Positions 1 through 5,442 of a DNA stretch of 7,157 nucleotides are shown piece after piece. Numbering within the stretch: position 1 is the first letter of the stretch; the number at the start of each line of letters is the position of its first letter. Position numbers and translations under genes: made by a program. Origin of the DNA: JBBSWB01 sp038046465. Lineage in GTDB: Archaea > Nanobdellota > Nanobdellia > Woesearchaeales > GW2011-AR9. The DNA is taken from NCBI GenBank assembly GCA_038046465.1, contig JBBSWB010000076.1, positions 1 through 7,157 on the forward strand. The letters are read 5' to 3'. Under the pieces are notes generated by a model, which ran no database searches, was not told the origin of the DNA, and saw nothing but the letters and a program-made list of their open reading frames with translations.

Positions 1-23
1 ACATTAAGAGGATTGTCTACTTA

Positions 24-31
24 TTTATATA
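24..31 (-). promoter_or_regulatory. TATA box of a leftward gene starting at the window edge
   Basis: Read on the minus strand this is TATATAAA. An ATG lies on the same strand at positions 4-2, about 24 nt from the box centre, the spacing seen for the other leaderless genes here. Only four bases of the supposed gene are in the window, so this is a promoter prediction only. Confidence 0.35.
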
Positions 32-68
32 TCACTCACTTTTCGAATTGTGCCTTACAGGCGCAAAA

Positions 69-76
69 TATATAAA
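69..76 (+). promoter_or_regulatory. TATA box of the DUF5652-like gene
   Basis: TATATAAA is preceded by an A-rich stretch that could act as a BRE. A start site about 25 nt downstream (near 97-101) would leave a leader of about 20-25 nt carrying the ribosome binding site at 107-113. Confidence 0.65.
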
Positions 77-106
77 TCCGAGCCCGTTCGTTAAAAGAGA
101 AGTTTT

Positions 107-113
107 AGGAGGT
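107..113 (+). promoter_or_regulatory. Strong Shine-Dalgarno site
   Basis: AGGAGGT sits 8 nt before the ATG at 122 and is nearly full complementarity to the 16S rRNA 3' end. It fixes the start of the downstream gene. It stands out because most other genes in the window look leaderless. Confidence 0.8.
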
Positions 114-121
114 ATTAAAAA

Positions 122-421
122 ATGTTTACATTACTTAATTTATATCAACAACCCACGTTTTTTTTAACTGGATTAATGTGCGTTATGATTTGGGATCTAG
201 TCTGGAAAGGAATCAGTTTATGGTTTGCTGCTCAAAATAAGCAGAAAGGCTGGTTTGTGGCTCTGTTAATCTTTAATACGATGGGGATATTACCGATTAT
301 CTACTTAATTTGGTTCAAACCTAAAAAAGAAAAAATCAGATTAGATAAAACTAAATTAGACAAATTTGTGGAAGCAGCTAAAAAGTCTGCTAAAAGAAAA
401 GCAGCTAAGAAAAAGAAATAA
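122..421 (+). CDS. Small two-helix membrane protein, DUF5652-like, with Lys-rich tail
   Basis: This is a 99-aa predicted integral membrane protein of unknown function. Two hydrophobic segments (about residues 12-35 and 43-65) flank a short polar loop. The WDLVWKGISLW stretch, the loop with a Gln-Lys-Gly-Trp-Phe run, and the NTMGILPIIYLIW stretch match my memory of DUF5652, a small family common in uncultivated archaea and Patescibacteria. Residues 66-99 form a strongly basic, cytoplasmic-type tail ending in four lysines, which could bind nucleic acid, ribosomes or acidic lipid head groups (inference). The start is secure because of the AGGAGGT site 8 nt upstream and the TATA box at 69-76. It is monocistronic and converges with the operon ending at 432, only 10 nt away. 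The family call is from recognition, not a search. Confidence 0.85.
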   Translation: MFTLLNLYQQPTFFLTGLMCVMIWDLVWKGISLWFAAQNKQKGWFVALLIFNTMGILPIIYLIWFKPKKEKIRLDKTKLDKFVEAAKKSAKRKAAKKKK

Positions 422-425
422 ATTT
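408..425 (-). terminator. U-rich terminator of the three-gene operon, inside the opposing gene
   Basis: On the minus strand the complement of the AAA/AAG lysine codons and the following bases gives T-rich runs (TTTCTTTTTCTT). These lie just past the stop of the zincin gene and could terminate the operon transcript. The signal therefore falls within the 3' coding end of the convergent gene. Confidence 0.4.
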
Positions 426-426
426 C

Positions 427-433
427 TTTTTTT
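427..433 (+). terminator. Oligo-T terminator of the DUF5652-like gene
   Basis: Seven T residues begin 6 nt after the stop codon, as in intrinsic archaeal termination. The run overlaps the last codon region of the convergent minus-strand gene. Confidence 0.55.
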
Positions 434-1109
434 AAAATTTATCTATTTTTATTTCTGGATTGGTGCAGTAGGTATTAAATGTTTTTCTTAATTGGATGCT
501 TAACTGTTTTATTTTTTTAGGATTGACTCCGGTTTTAGCAAATTGTTCCGGCGCTTCTAATAAGTAAGCATGAGTTTCGTCCAAATGAGTGGCGGGATGA
601 TATCCTTCTGCCGACAAGCTTGAATATAATTTTTTTAATTCTTTCTTAGTCAACTGATTTAATAACTTTATAACTTGGCGATGATATTGTGGATTAACAT
701 AAAATAATCCGTGAGCAACCTCGTGCCGAAATATGGCTGAGTGAGTTTTTCCAGTAATCTTGGTTGCCGTACCGATAAGGTAAAAATCAGTTTCTTTGTC
801 CTGAAATAGACTTAATAGGTTGCGTTCTCGTTTGCTTAACGGGTCAAACTTTCCTTCGTAGAAGGGACTTAAGATGTAGGAAGGAACATTAAAGCCCGCC
901 CAATCCTGACAGTAAGTGAATTTTCCGGTGCGTTTTCCCTTCTTAGAATTTGCTGTATACCACTGCTCGAATTCTTTTAAAGTAAATATTTTTCCTCTAA
1001 AGCGAGGTGATTCATAATGTTCTTGAAAGCGAAGGAAAGTTAAAGCTAAATCTTCTGCTGAAGAAAAACTTACGTGAAAGACATTTTCCACAATCTCTTC
1101 TAGTTCCAT
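432..1109 (-). CDS. Putative HExxH zinc metallopeptidase (zincin), last gene of the RimK-like operon
   Basis: This 225-aa protein has no signal peptide or membrane segment, so it is probably cytoplasmic. The sequence shows RHEVAHGLFY at residues 128-137, a zincin motif with H129 and H133 as zinc ligands and E130 as catalytic base. DETHAYLL at 177-184 supplies a plausible third ligand (E178 or H180) about 45 residues later. A Trp/Tyr-rich N-terminal half and a basic helical C-terminus surround this core. I do not recognise a named family. It starts 8 nt after the ATP-grasp gene stop, with no Shine-Dalgarno site, so it is surely co-transcribed. That context suggests it processes or removes a product of the ligase (inference). 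Peptidase activity is predicted only from the motif, and a non-catalytic zinc-binding role is possible. Confidence 0.8.
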   Translation of the reverse strand: MELEEIVENVFHVSFSSAEDLALTFLRFQEHYESPRFRGKIFTLKEFEQWYTANSKKGKRTGKFTYCQDWAGFNVPSYILSPFYEGKFDPLSKRERNLLSLFQDKETDFYLIGTATKITGKTHSAIFRHEVAHGLFYVNPQYHRQVIKLLNQLTKKELKKLYSSLSAEGYHPATHLDETHAYLLEAPEQFAKTGVNPKKIKQLSIQLRKTFNTYCTNPEIKIDKF

Positions 1110-1117
1110 TTTGAATT

Positions 1118-2191
1118 CTACAATTTAAATTCTTCAACCACAAATTTTCCTTTTTGGGCTTTGATGGTATAATCTTTAAAACTGTTAAAGCCAGTCATTT
1201 TAGTAGCCCACTCCGGAAGAAGGATTCTTTCTCCGCGGAAAGTTAAATTAGTGATCACTTCCTGCTTGGCTTCAGCAGTTAATTCTTTCATCACTTCAGA
1301 AGTTACGGTTTTTTTAGTTGCAGAGATTATTTCTTCCGTTCTGCGGCTGAGAAATTTAGCAATTTCATCAGGAATGTCTACTGGAGAAACTTTACTAATA
1401 CCCTGTAATCCTGGAGAAAGGTTGGCTTCGATCACTAATGGTCCTAACGGCCCTTCCAAAATATCTATGCCGCAAATATCCGTCTGTAATGCGCGAGCTG
1501 TATCTACGGCTACTTTAATCACTTCCCGGCTTAACTCGGTTAGTTCTCCACTGCCCCCGGCATGAATATTGGATCGTTTTTCTTCTTTTTGTGCTCTTCG
1601 TTTATATGCAGCAACTACTTTTTCGCCAACGACCAACGCACGGATATCCGTTCCCCCCGTTTCAATATATTCCTGGATAATGAACGGCTGCTTTAATGCG
1701 CCTAATGCATCTAACAGTGAAGAAGCAGAAGCAAATGAATCGGCAAACATCACTCCTTTGCCTTGCGTTCCTTCAGGGAATTTCATGACGATCGGATAAT
1801 TAACCTGTTTAAGTAATTCTTTGGCTGAATCAGTATTGGGAGAAATATATGTTTTAGGCATGGGGATATTATGCTGCTGCAAGATAAGGTGAGTAAGTAA
1901 TTTATTATGCACGGTGGTAAAACTGCTGGCGGGAATGGGCATGTACGGGACGGAGTTTTCTAACATGGATGCAATGGAGCGCAGCAGATTAGCATACCGG
2001 AAGGAACCTTTCAGATACACACAGTCATAATTGTCCAAGCGCTTTCCTTCGTAAAATACGCCGCCTTCTTTCCCTAAACTCACTTCAATATTTTTCAAAC
2101 TGATTAAATCGACCTGATCAAAATATCTTTTCATCGTTTCTGCAGTCATGACCGAGCTTTTACTGCCTAAAGAAATCACTGCTGCTTTCAT
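1118..2191 (-). CDS. RimK-type ATP-grasp ligase with C-terminal extension
   Basis: This 357-aa protein belongs to the RimK/LysX/CofF branch of ATP-grasp enzymes, which join an amino acid to a carboxylate through an acyl-phosphate intermediate. Residues 1-90 look like the pre-ATP-grasp domain. The nucleotide-binding core follows: K96, the glycine-rich loop VMKFPEGTQGKGV at 135-147 with K137, the hinge QEYIE at 173-177, DIRALVVG at 182-189, and the metal-binding residues D243, E255 and N257 in VIEANLSPG. All key residues appear intact. RimK proteins are usually about 300 aa, so residues from about 285 to 357 are extra. The ATG overlaps the upstream peptidase stop (ATGA), indicating translational coupling. 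In bacteria RimK glutamylates bS6, which archaea lack. No LysW-like carrier is encoded here, so lysine biosynthesis is unsupported and the substrate is unknown. Confidence 0.92.
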   Translation of the reverse strand: MKAAVISLGSKSSVMTAETMKRYFDQVDLISLKNIEVSLGKEGGVFYEGKRLDNYDCVYLKGSFRYANLLRSIASMLENSVPYMPIPASSFTTVHNKLLTHLILQQHNIPMPKTYISPNTDSAKELLKQVNYPIVMKFPEGTQGKGVMFADSFASASSLLDALGALKQPFIIQEYIETGGTDIRALVVGEKVVAAYKRRAQKEEKRSNIHAGGSGELTELSREVIKVAVDTARALQTDICGIDILEGPLGPLVIEANLSPGLQGISKVSPVDIPDEIAKFLSRRTEEIISATKKTVTSEVMKELTAEAKQEVITNLTFRGERILLPEWATKMTGFNSFKDYTIKAQKGKFVVEEFKL

Positions 2192-2544
2192 TGGTCTTCC
2201 GCCTTCTTTAAAGGATCGATTAAAAAATTTCCTTTTTTTAAGATGTTTTGTCCGATGAGCATGGGATAAGTCATATGGCTGCGGTCAGCTAAAGTAAATT
2301 CTTCTTCCAGATTAATTTCTTTCAGCAGAATATTTACTTTCATGATTTCTCTTTTTTTAACGCCGGATGCGGATTTAACTGTTTTCAAATGCAGTACCGG
2401 CCCTAATTCTAACGTTTTAGCTAATCCTGAATCAATAGAAGAAGAAGTTGCTCCCGTATCTATCCGAGCAATGAGTTTAATTGTATTTCCATTGGTTCCT
2501 TGTACAGTTACCGGTTCAGATAATCCTAAGATAGATTTATCCAT
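2188..2544 (-). CDS. Retropepsin-like aspartic peptidase, PF05618 / RimB-like
   Basis: This 118-aa protein matches the family long labelled 'ATP-dependent zinc protease' (PF05618, COG4067), now viewed as retropepsin-like aspartic peptidases. The active-site motif RIDTGATSSSID begins at residue 27, with D29-T30-G31-A32. The C-terminal hydrophobic motif YPMLIGQNIL at 93-102 is typical of single-domain pepsin folds, which act as homodimers. The N-terminal G-x-S-E-P-V stretch also fits. It is the first gene of the operon, with a TATA box 26 nt before the ATG and no Shine-Dalgarno site, implying a leaderless mRNA. In Pseudomonas, RimB of this family works with RimK on glutamylated S6. Pairing with an ATP-grasp gene by a 4-nt overlap supports a matching role here (inference). 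Confidence 0.9.
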   Translation of the reverse strand: MDKSILGLSEPVTVQGTNGNTIKLIARIDTGATSSSIDSGLAKTLELGPVLHLKTVKSASGVKKREIMKVNILLKEINLEEEFTLADRSHMTYPMLIGQNILKKGNFLIDPLKKAEDQ

Positions 2545-2566
2545 TTGGGTTCAGTGAGGGTTATGT

Positions 2567-2574
2567 TTTTATAA
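2567..2574 (-). promoter_or_regulatory. TATA box of the peptidase-ligase-zincin operon
   Basis: Minus-strand TTATAAAA is centred about 26 nt from the ATG at 2544, so transcription should start at or next to the start codon. It lies in the 87-bp divergent spacer shared with the promoter at 2600-2607. Confidence 0.6.
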
Positions 2575-2599
2575 GATTTTTGCTTATTCTTCCAGAAAA

Positions 2600-2607
2600 T
2601 TTATATT
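2600..2607 (+). promoter_or_regulatory. TATA box of the secreted metallopeptidase gene
   Basis: TTTATATT, preceded by a GAAAA BRE-like stretch, is centred about 28 nt before the ATG at 2632. No Shine-Dalgarno sequence follows, so a leaderless transcript is likely. The box is about 33 bp from the opposing TATA box, so binding at one could influence the other. Confidence 0.55.
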
Positions 2608-2631
2608 GTTTCGCTTTAAATAACCCATTTT

Positions 2632-3750
2632 ATGTTAAAACCGCTGATCTTAGCTTCCTCTTTAGTGCTTACTGGCTGTAATCTTAGTTATCTTAGCGTT
2701 ATTCCCGATCCAGCCATAGCGCAGAAAAATGATTTTGCTAAAATTGAGGATAAGTCTCGAATAGGCCGATATTTTCTGTCCGATTGGCAGACCACTTTAG
2801 ATAAAGCGGGCGTGATGGGCGAATTAGAAGAGCGTCTGGAGCACAGTGCTTCGGTCTATTTTGGTCGGAAAGTAGAATATTCTACACCTTATCTTGCTGA
2901 AACCGGACAGCGAATCATTTTAGCTAAACGGGGAGAGTTAGGCATTATCGGGGTTCAGGCTGAACCTTTTTATCAATTTACTCCTGAGCAGAAAAAAGCA
3001 GCACAATATTATGCCGAACGAAAAGGGCTGCCGGTAAATGATTTGGATGAAAAAGTTAGTGGTGAACCAATTTATGCTGCATACGTTTCTGATTTAGGCG
3101 GATTTGCGTTTAGTTTATTGCTTACTCATGTCATTGTAATGGACCACGATAAATCTAGTTTGTATAATGCTACGAGCATCTTTGCGCATGAAGCAACTCA
3201 CCATCTGATTGAAATGGCTGAACCTTATTTTCAGCTGCCGGTGATATTTTATTCTAATGAAAGGATGAGTTTAGTAGAAACGGCTTGTGATGTCGTTAGT
3301 GATAAAGTTGCCTTGCAGTTTGAACGGGACCATTTGGTTTTGGGAAGTAAAATTTTTCAAAATTATAATTTTTCTCGAAAGCATAGTGAGCAAGCTATGG
3401 AAAAGTGGCAGACAGTAGTTGAACAGTTTAAAGCTATGCCTTTAGAAAAAAGAATAAATGAACGGGACCGGATTATGCAGGAATTTTCTGCGCAAATAGG
3501 GATAGAAGTAAATGAGGCGGTGCTGTCCATTGTGGACCGCTATAGTGGGAATCGGCAACGCTATTCGCAGATGGAAGAGATTGTCAAGGTTATCGGCCCT
3601 ACTGATTTTATTTCCTTAGTTTCCGATGTATACACTGATGCGCAATTAGAACTGGCTCATGATTATGTGGTAAATAAAGGCATGCGTAATGTAGAACGAA
3701 TGCGCGATTATTTCCGCAGAGAAGATACGAATTGGCCGGATGGGTTTTAA
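2632..3750 (+). CDS. Predicted lipoprotein or secreted HExxH metallopeptidase
   Basis: This 372-aa protein starts with a short signal sequence: K3, a hydrophobic stretch at 5-13, then L13-T14-G15-C16, a lipobox that would place a lipid-modified Cys16 at the mature N-terminus. A signal peptidase I site after the AIA at about 28-30 is an alternative. The catalytic motif is FAHEATHHLIE with H186, E187 and H190. The downstream LVETACD places E216 as third ligand, with D220 in the E-x3-D arrangement seen in gluzincins such as thermolysin. The C-terminal 130 residues are charged and helical. It should act on the outside of the cell. It is divergent from the operon, and a functional link is not shown by the sequence. 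The exact peptidase family is not recognised. Confidence 0.85.
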   Translation: MLKPLILASSLVLTGCNLSYLSVIPDPAIAQKNDFAKIEDKSRIGRYFLSDWQTTLDKAGVMGELEERLEHSASVYFGRKVEYSTPYLAETGQRIILAKRGELGIIGVQAEPFYQFTPEQKKAAQYYAERKGLPVNDLDEKVSGEPIYAAYVSDLGGFAFSLLLTHVIVMDHDKSSLYNATSIFAHEATHHLIEMAEPYFQLPVIFYSNERMSLVETACDVVSDKVALQFERDHLVLGSKIFQNYNFSRKHSEQAMEKWQTVVEQFKAMPLEKRINERDRIMQEFSAQIGIEVNEAVLSIVDRYSGNRQRYSQMEEIVKVIGPTDFISLVSDVYTDAQLELAHDYVVNKGMRNVERMRDYFRREDTNWPDGF

Positions 3751-3769
3751 GAGTCGCCGCCTAGGTGTC

Positions 3770-3775
3770 TTTTTT
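3770..3775 (+). terminator. Oligo-T terminator after the metallopeptidase gene
   Basis: Six Ts lie 20 nt after the stop at 3750 and just before the tRNA promoter, separating the two transcription units. No convincing stem precedes them, as usual for archaea. Confidence 0.5.
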
Positions 3776-3786
3776 AAACCCAAAAC

Positions 3787-3794
3787 TTTATAAA
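3787..3794 (+). promoter_or_regulatory. TATA box of the tRNA-Glu gene
   Basis: TTTATAAA, preceded by the BRE-like AAAAC, is centred about 30 nt upstream of the mature tRNA 5' end. This allows a start site a few bases before 3821 and a short leader removed by RNase P. Confidence 0.7.
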
Positions 3795-3820
3795 ATAAGC
3801 AGTAGAATTACTCCTCTTAT

Positions 3821-3895
3821 GCCCCTGTGGTGTAGTCCGGACTATCATACTGCCCTTTCAAGGCAGTGACTCGGGTTCAAATCCCGGCGGGGGCA
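3821..3895 (+). tRNA. tRNA-Glu (anticodon UUC)
   Basis: A full cloverleaf of 75 nt can be drawn. The acceptor pairs 3821-3827 with 3888-3894 (one G-U pair), and A3895 is the discriminator. The anticodon stem CTGCC/GGCAG (3850-3854/3862-3866) encloses the loop CTTTCAA, anticodon TTC at 3857-3859. The T-arm loop is TTCAAAT with stem 3871-3875/3883-3887. The D-arm GTGT...TCAT with a T13/T22 mismatch is the usual form for archaeal tRNA-Glu. CCA is not encoded. No intron is present. The 3' end is also one arm of the direct repeat described at 3890-4960. Confidence 0.97.
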
Positions 3896-3906
3896 CTCTT
3901 TATTTT
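3890..3906 (+). repeat. Direct repeat, left copy (attL-like, tRNA 3' end)
   Basis: The sequence GGGGCACTCTTT plus the following T-rich five bases spans the last six bases of tRNA-Glu and its terminator. It recurs at 4944-4960 with 16 of 17 bases identical. A duplicated tRNA 3' end is the usual mark of site-specific integration that restores the tRNA gene. No integrase gene lies between the copies. Confidence 0.6.
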
Positions 3907-3907
3907 T
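3899..3907 (+). terminator. T-rich terminator of tRNA-Glu
   Basis: TTT-A-TTTTT starts four bases after the discriminator base. If termination is leaky, the tRNA promoter could also feed the gene at 3930. Confidence 0.45.
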
Positions 3908-3910
3908 AAA

Positions 3911-3939
3911 AAGGAGCGATAAACGTACTTTGAATCGCT
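3911..3939 (+). promoter_or_regulatory. Ribosome binding site within a possible start-region hairpin
   Basis: AAGGAG at 3911-3916 is the only Shine-Dalgarno-like site for the 333-aa gene. AGCGAT (3915-3920) can pair with ATCGCT (3934-3939) around a 13-nt loop holding the TTG start, extendable by two G-U pairs. Such a fold would bury part of the site and the first codons. Confidence 0.35.
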
Positions 3940-4931
3940 TTAAAATCATGGTAGAAACAAATAGTTTTTGGGTTTATGAGAAAGATGTTTCTAATGATAG
4001 ATATGGATCTTTAGAAAAACAGAATAATCTTTTTTCTAAAATTGTTAGGCCGCCTGATTACGCTCTTTTTTTAAATGATACAAATAAACCTCTTAATTTT
4101 GAAAATCTTTATCCGGATAGTAAATCTAAATTAAGCTCTTTATGTCGCAGTGGGAAAAAGGGCCCATCAGGAATAATGGACCCCGGTAAAAGCGAAGTGG
4201 AAAAACTTGAAGAAGCTACTCTTGCTGCACAACACAAAGGGATTAAAAAAGCAGTAATAAAAACAAGATACGTTCTGGACCTTTCCGAACGTAAAGCTGA
4301 TCAGTTATCTGCCAAACTTATTGGAGAAGAAGATATCACTAAACTCTTTTCTGAGATTACTGCCCGGCTGTATTGCGGAAAAAAAGCATATGTCTCAGAG
4401 ACAAAAAGTTACGGGGTCACAGTAGAAGATGTTCTCGATCTTACTGAGCATATAAAAGCATTCAACCCTTCGGAAAATTATAGGCTTGATCTGGTTAAAC
4501 AGATTATCAATGACAGTAATCTCTGGATGTCAAATGGAAGGAATAGTGCTACAATGTCTTTAGTTAGGGAGCTATCACGCCCAGTTCCTGAAAATCAACT
4601 TGAAGAAATTGTTAAAAAACCGTTAAGCAAAGATATCCAAAAAGCACTTAAAGAAGAAAAATTAAACGAAGCCAGTAATTATCTAACGTTACTCTTTGCA
4701 TCAACACTTACAATCAAAAAGCATCATGAACAAGCTTTGAACAAAGTACTATTGCCCTCAGTGGATAAACTTTCAAAAAAGTTATATGGGCCGTTAGTGG
4801 AGGCAGTGGCATTATTCTTGGTCGGGGCCCCAAGATTCAGTCTTACTAAAGTGCGTGACAAATTTAGAAAAATAGATTCTATACGAAAACTTACAGCTGA
4901 AAGCTGGTGTATCCGTGAAGCCCTGCGTTAA
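3930..4931 (+). CDS. Orphan 333-aa protein of unknown function between tRNA-end repeats
   Basis: I do not recognise this protein. It is soluble, charged and mostly helical from about residue 85 on, with no signal peptide, no clear membrane segment and no obvious enzyme motif. Visible landmarks are a Gly/Pro/Lys-rich linker at 73-88, cysteines C72, C149 and C327, a long amphipathic stretch at 222-285, and a mildly hydrophobic LVEAVALFLVGAP at 289-301. The start is uncertain. TTG at 3930 follows a GGAG site by 13 nt, while ATG at 3948 gives a protein six residues shorter but lies about 31 nt from that site. Upstream the frame stays open into the tRNA but offers no ATG or GTG. Its position between two copies of the tRNA 3' end suggests acquisition on a mobile or satellite element (inference). 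Confidence 0.7.
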   Translation: MNRFKIMVETNSFWVYEKDVSNDRYGSLEKQNNLFSKIVRPPDYALFLNDTNKPLNFENLYPDSKSKLSSLCRSGKKGPSGIMDPGKSEVEKLEEATLAAQHKGIKKAVIKTRYVLDLSERKADQLSAKLIGEEDITKLFSEITARLYCGKKAYVSETKSYGVTVEDVLDLTEHIKAFNPSENYRLDLVKQIINDSNLWMSNGRNSATMSLVRELSRPVPENQLEEIVKKPLSKDIQKALKEEKLNEASNYLTLLFASTLTIKKHHEQALNKVLLPSVDKLSKKLYGPLVEAVALFLVGAPRFSLTKVRDKFRKIDSIRKLTAESWCIREALR

Positions 4932-4943
4932 GAAGATATGAAT

Positions 4944-4960
4944 GGGGCACTCTTTTTTTT
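4944..4960 (+). repeat. Direct repeat, right copy (attR-like)
   Basis: This copy of the tRNA-Glu 3' end plus trailer begins 12 nt after the stop of the 333-aa gene and matches 3890-3906 at 16 of 17 positions, the first 12 without a gap or mismatch. Its eight-T run at 4953-4960 would also serve as that gene's terminator. The remaining tRNA body is absent, so this is not a tRNA gene. Confidence 0.6.
4953..4960 (+). terminator. Eight-T terminator after the 333-aa gene
   Basis: The longest T run in the window lies 21 nt after the stop codon and directly before the promoter of the next gene. It is part of the right direct-repeat copy. Confidence 0.55.
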
Positions 4961-4968
4961 AAGATAAT

Positions 4969-4976
4969 TTTATATA
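4969..4976 (+). promoter_or_regulatory. TATA box of the four-helix membrane protein gene
   Basis: TTTATATA is centred about 27 nt before the ATG at 5000 with no Shine-Dalgarno site between, again indicating a leaderless mRNA. It lies just outside the right repeat copy, so this gene has its own promoter independent of the putative insert. Confidence 0.6.
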
Positions 4977-4999
4977 TTCTAATCTTTATTTTTAATGAT

Positions 5000-5401
5000 A
5001 TGCAAAGAATAATTAAAGAAAATATAACTAAAAATATCCTCATTATAATCCTATTGGGTTTGTTATATCCAGTAATACAAAATTTTTTGGTTAATAGTGA
5101 TATAGATAAAGCTTCTGCGGGTTATATTGTAGTGGTTACTTCTGTTTTCGCAGTTATAGCTTGTTTTGGAAATTTTGCATTTACATATGAGAAAATCAAT
5201 TTGAAAGATTCCTTTCAAAGATATTTGGCCCATTTTACGACTGGGCTGTTTATGTTTGTGATTGGGATATCCTTGATTTTTACTACCATGCTTACAGCTA
5301 TAATTATGGGATATTTTATTTTAATAGATATCACCCTGCTGTTACTTTATCTGGCTTGTGTTGGTTTTGATTTCTGGGATATTTATAGAAGAGCGGCTTG
5401 A
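5000..5401 (+). CDS. Small four-helix membrane protein, unknown function
   Basis: This 133-aa hydrophobic protein has four predicted membrane helices at about residues 12-31, 40-61, 76-97 and 99-122. The third and fourth are joined by a very tight turn. Both ends are short and carry basic residues (RIIKEN at the start, RRAA at the end), so both probably face the cytoplasm. No transport or enzyme motif is visible and I cannot name a family. The ATG at 5000 is chosen because the TATA box is about 27 nt upstream. A nearby ATG at 4995 is in another frame and closes after five codons. It converges with the DUF2779 gene, 41 nt away, and is probably monocistronic. Confidence 0.75.
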   Translation: MQRIIKENITKNILIIILLGLLYPVIQNFLVNSDIDKASAGYIVVVTSVFAVIACFGNFAFTYEKINLKDSFQRYLAHFTTGLFMFVIGISLIFTTMLTAIIMGYFILIDITLLLLYLACVGFDFWDIYRRAA

Positions 5402-5420
5402 GAAAAGGGGCGTTTTAAGA

Positions 5421-5426
5421 TTTTTT
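5421..5426 (+). terminator. Oligo-T terminator of the membrane protein gene
   Basis: Six Ts lie 20 nt after the stop codon in the short spacer between two convergent genes. Confidence 0.45.
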
Positions 5427-5442
5427 CTTAACACAAAGCTTT

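Noticed and set aside
1251..1799. Two plus-strand open frames (1251-1565 and 1569-1799) opposite the ATP-grasp gene
   Set aside because: They are antisense to a gene with intact family motifs, have low-complexity Ser/Thr/Ala-rich translations and no promoter or ribosome site.
1118..2191. Assignment of the ATP-grasp protein to LysX/ArgX amino-carrier lysine or arginine biosynthesis
   Set aside because: No LysW-like carrier or other pathway gene is nearby, and the PF05618 partner fits the RimK context better.
2342..2557. Plus-strand open frame opposite the retropepsin-like gene
   Set aside because: Complement of a well-supported PF05618 gene; its translation resembles no protein and it has no start signals.
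4944..4960. Second partial tRNA gene
   Set aside because: Only the last six tRNA bases and the trailer are repeated; no T-arm or anticodon arm precedes them, so it is kept as a repeat and not as a tRNA.
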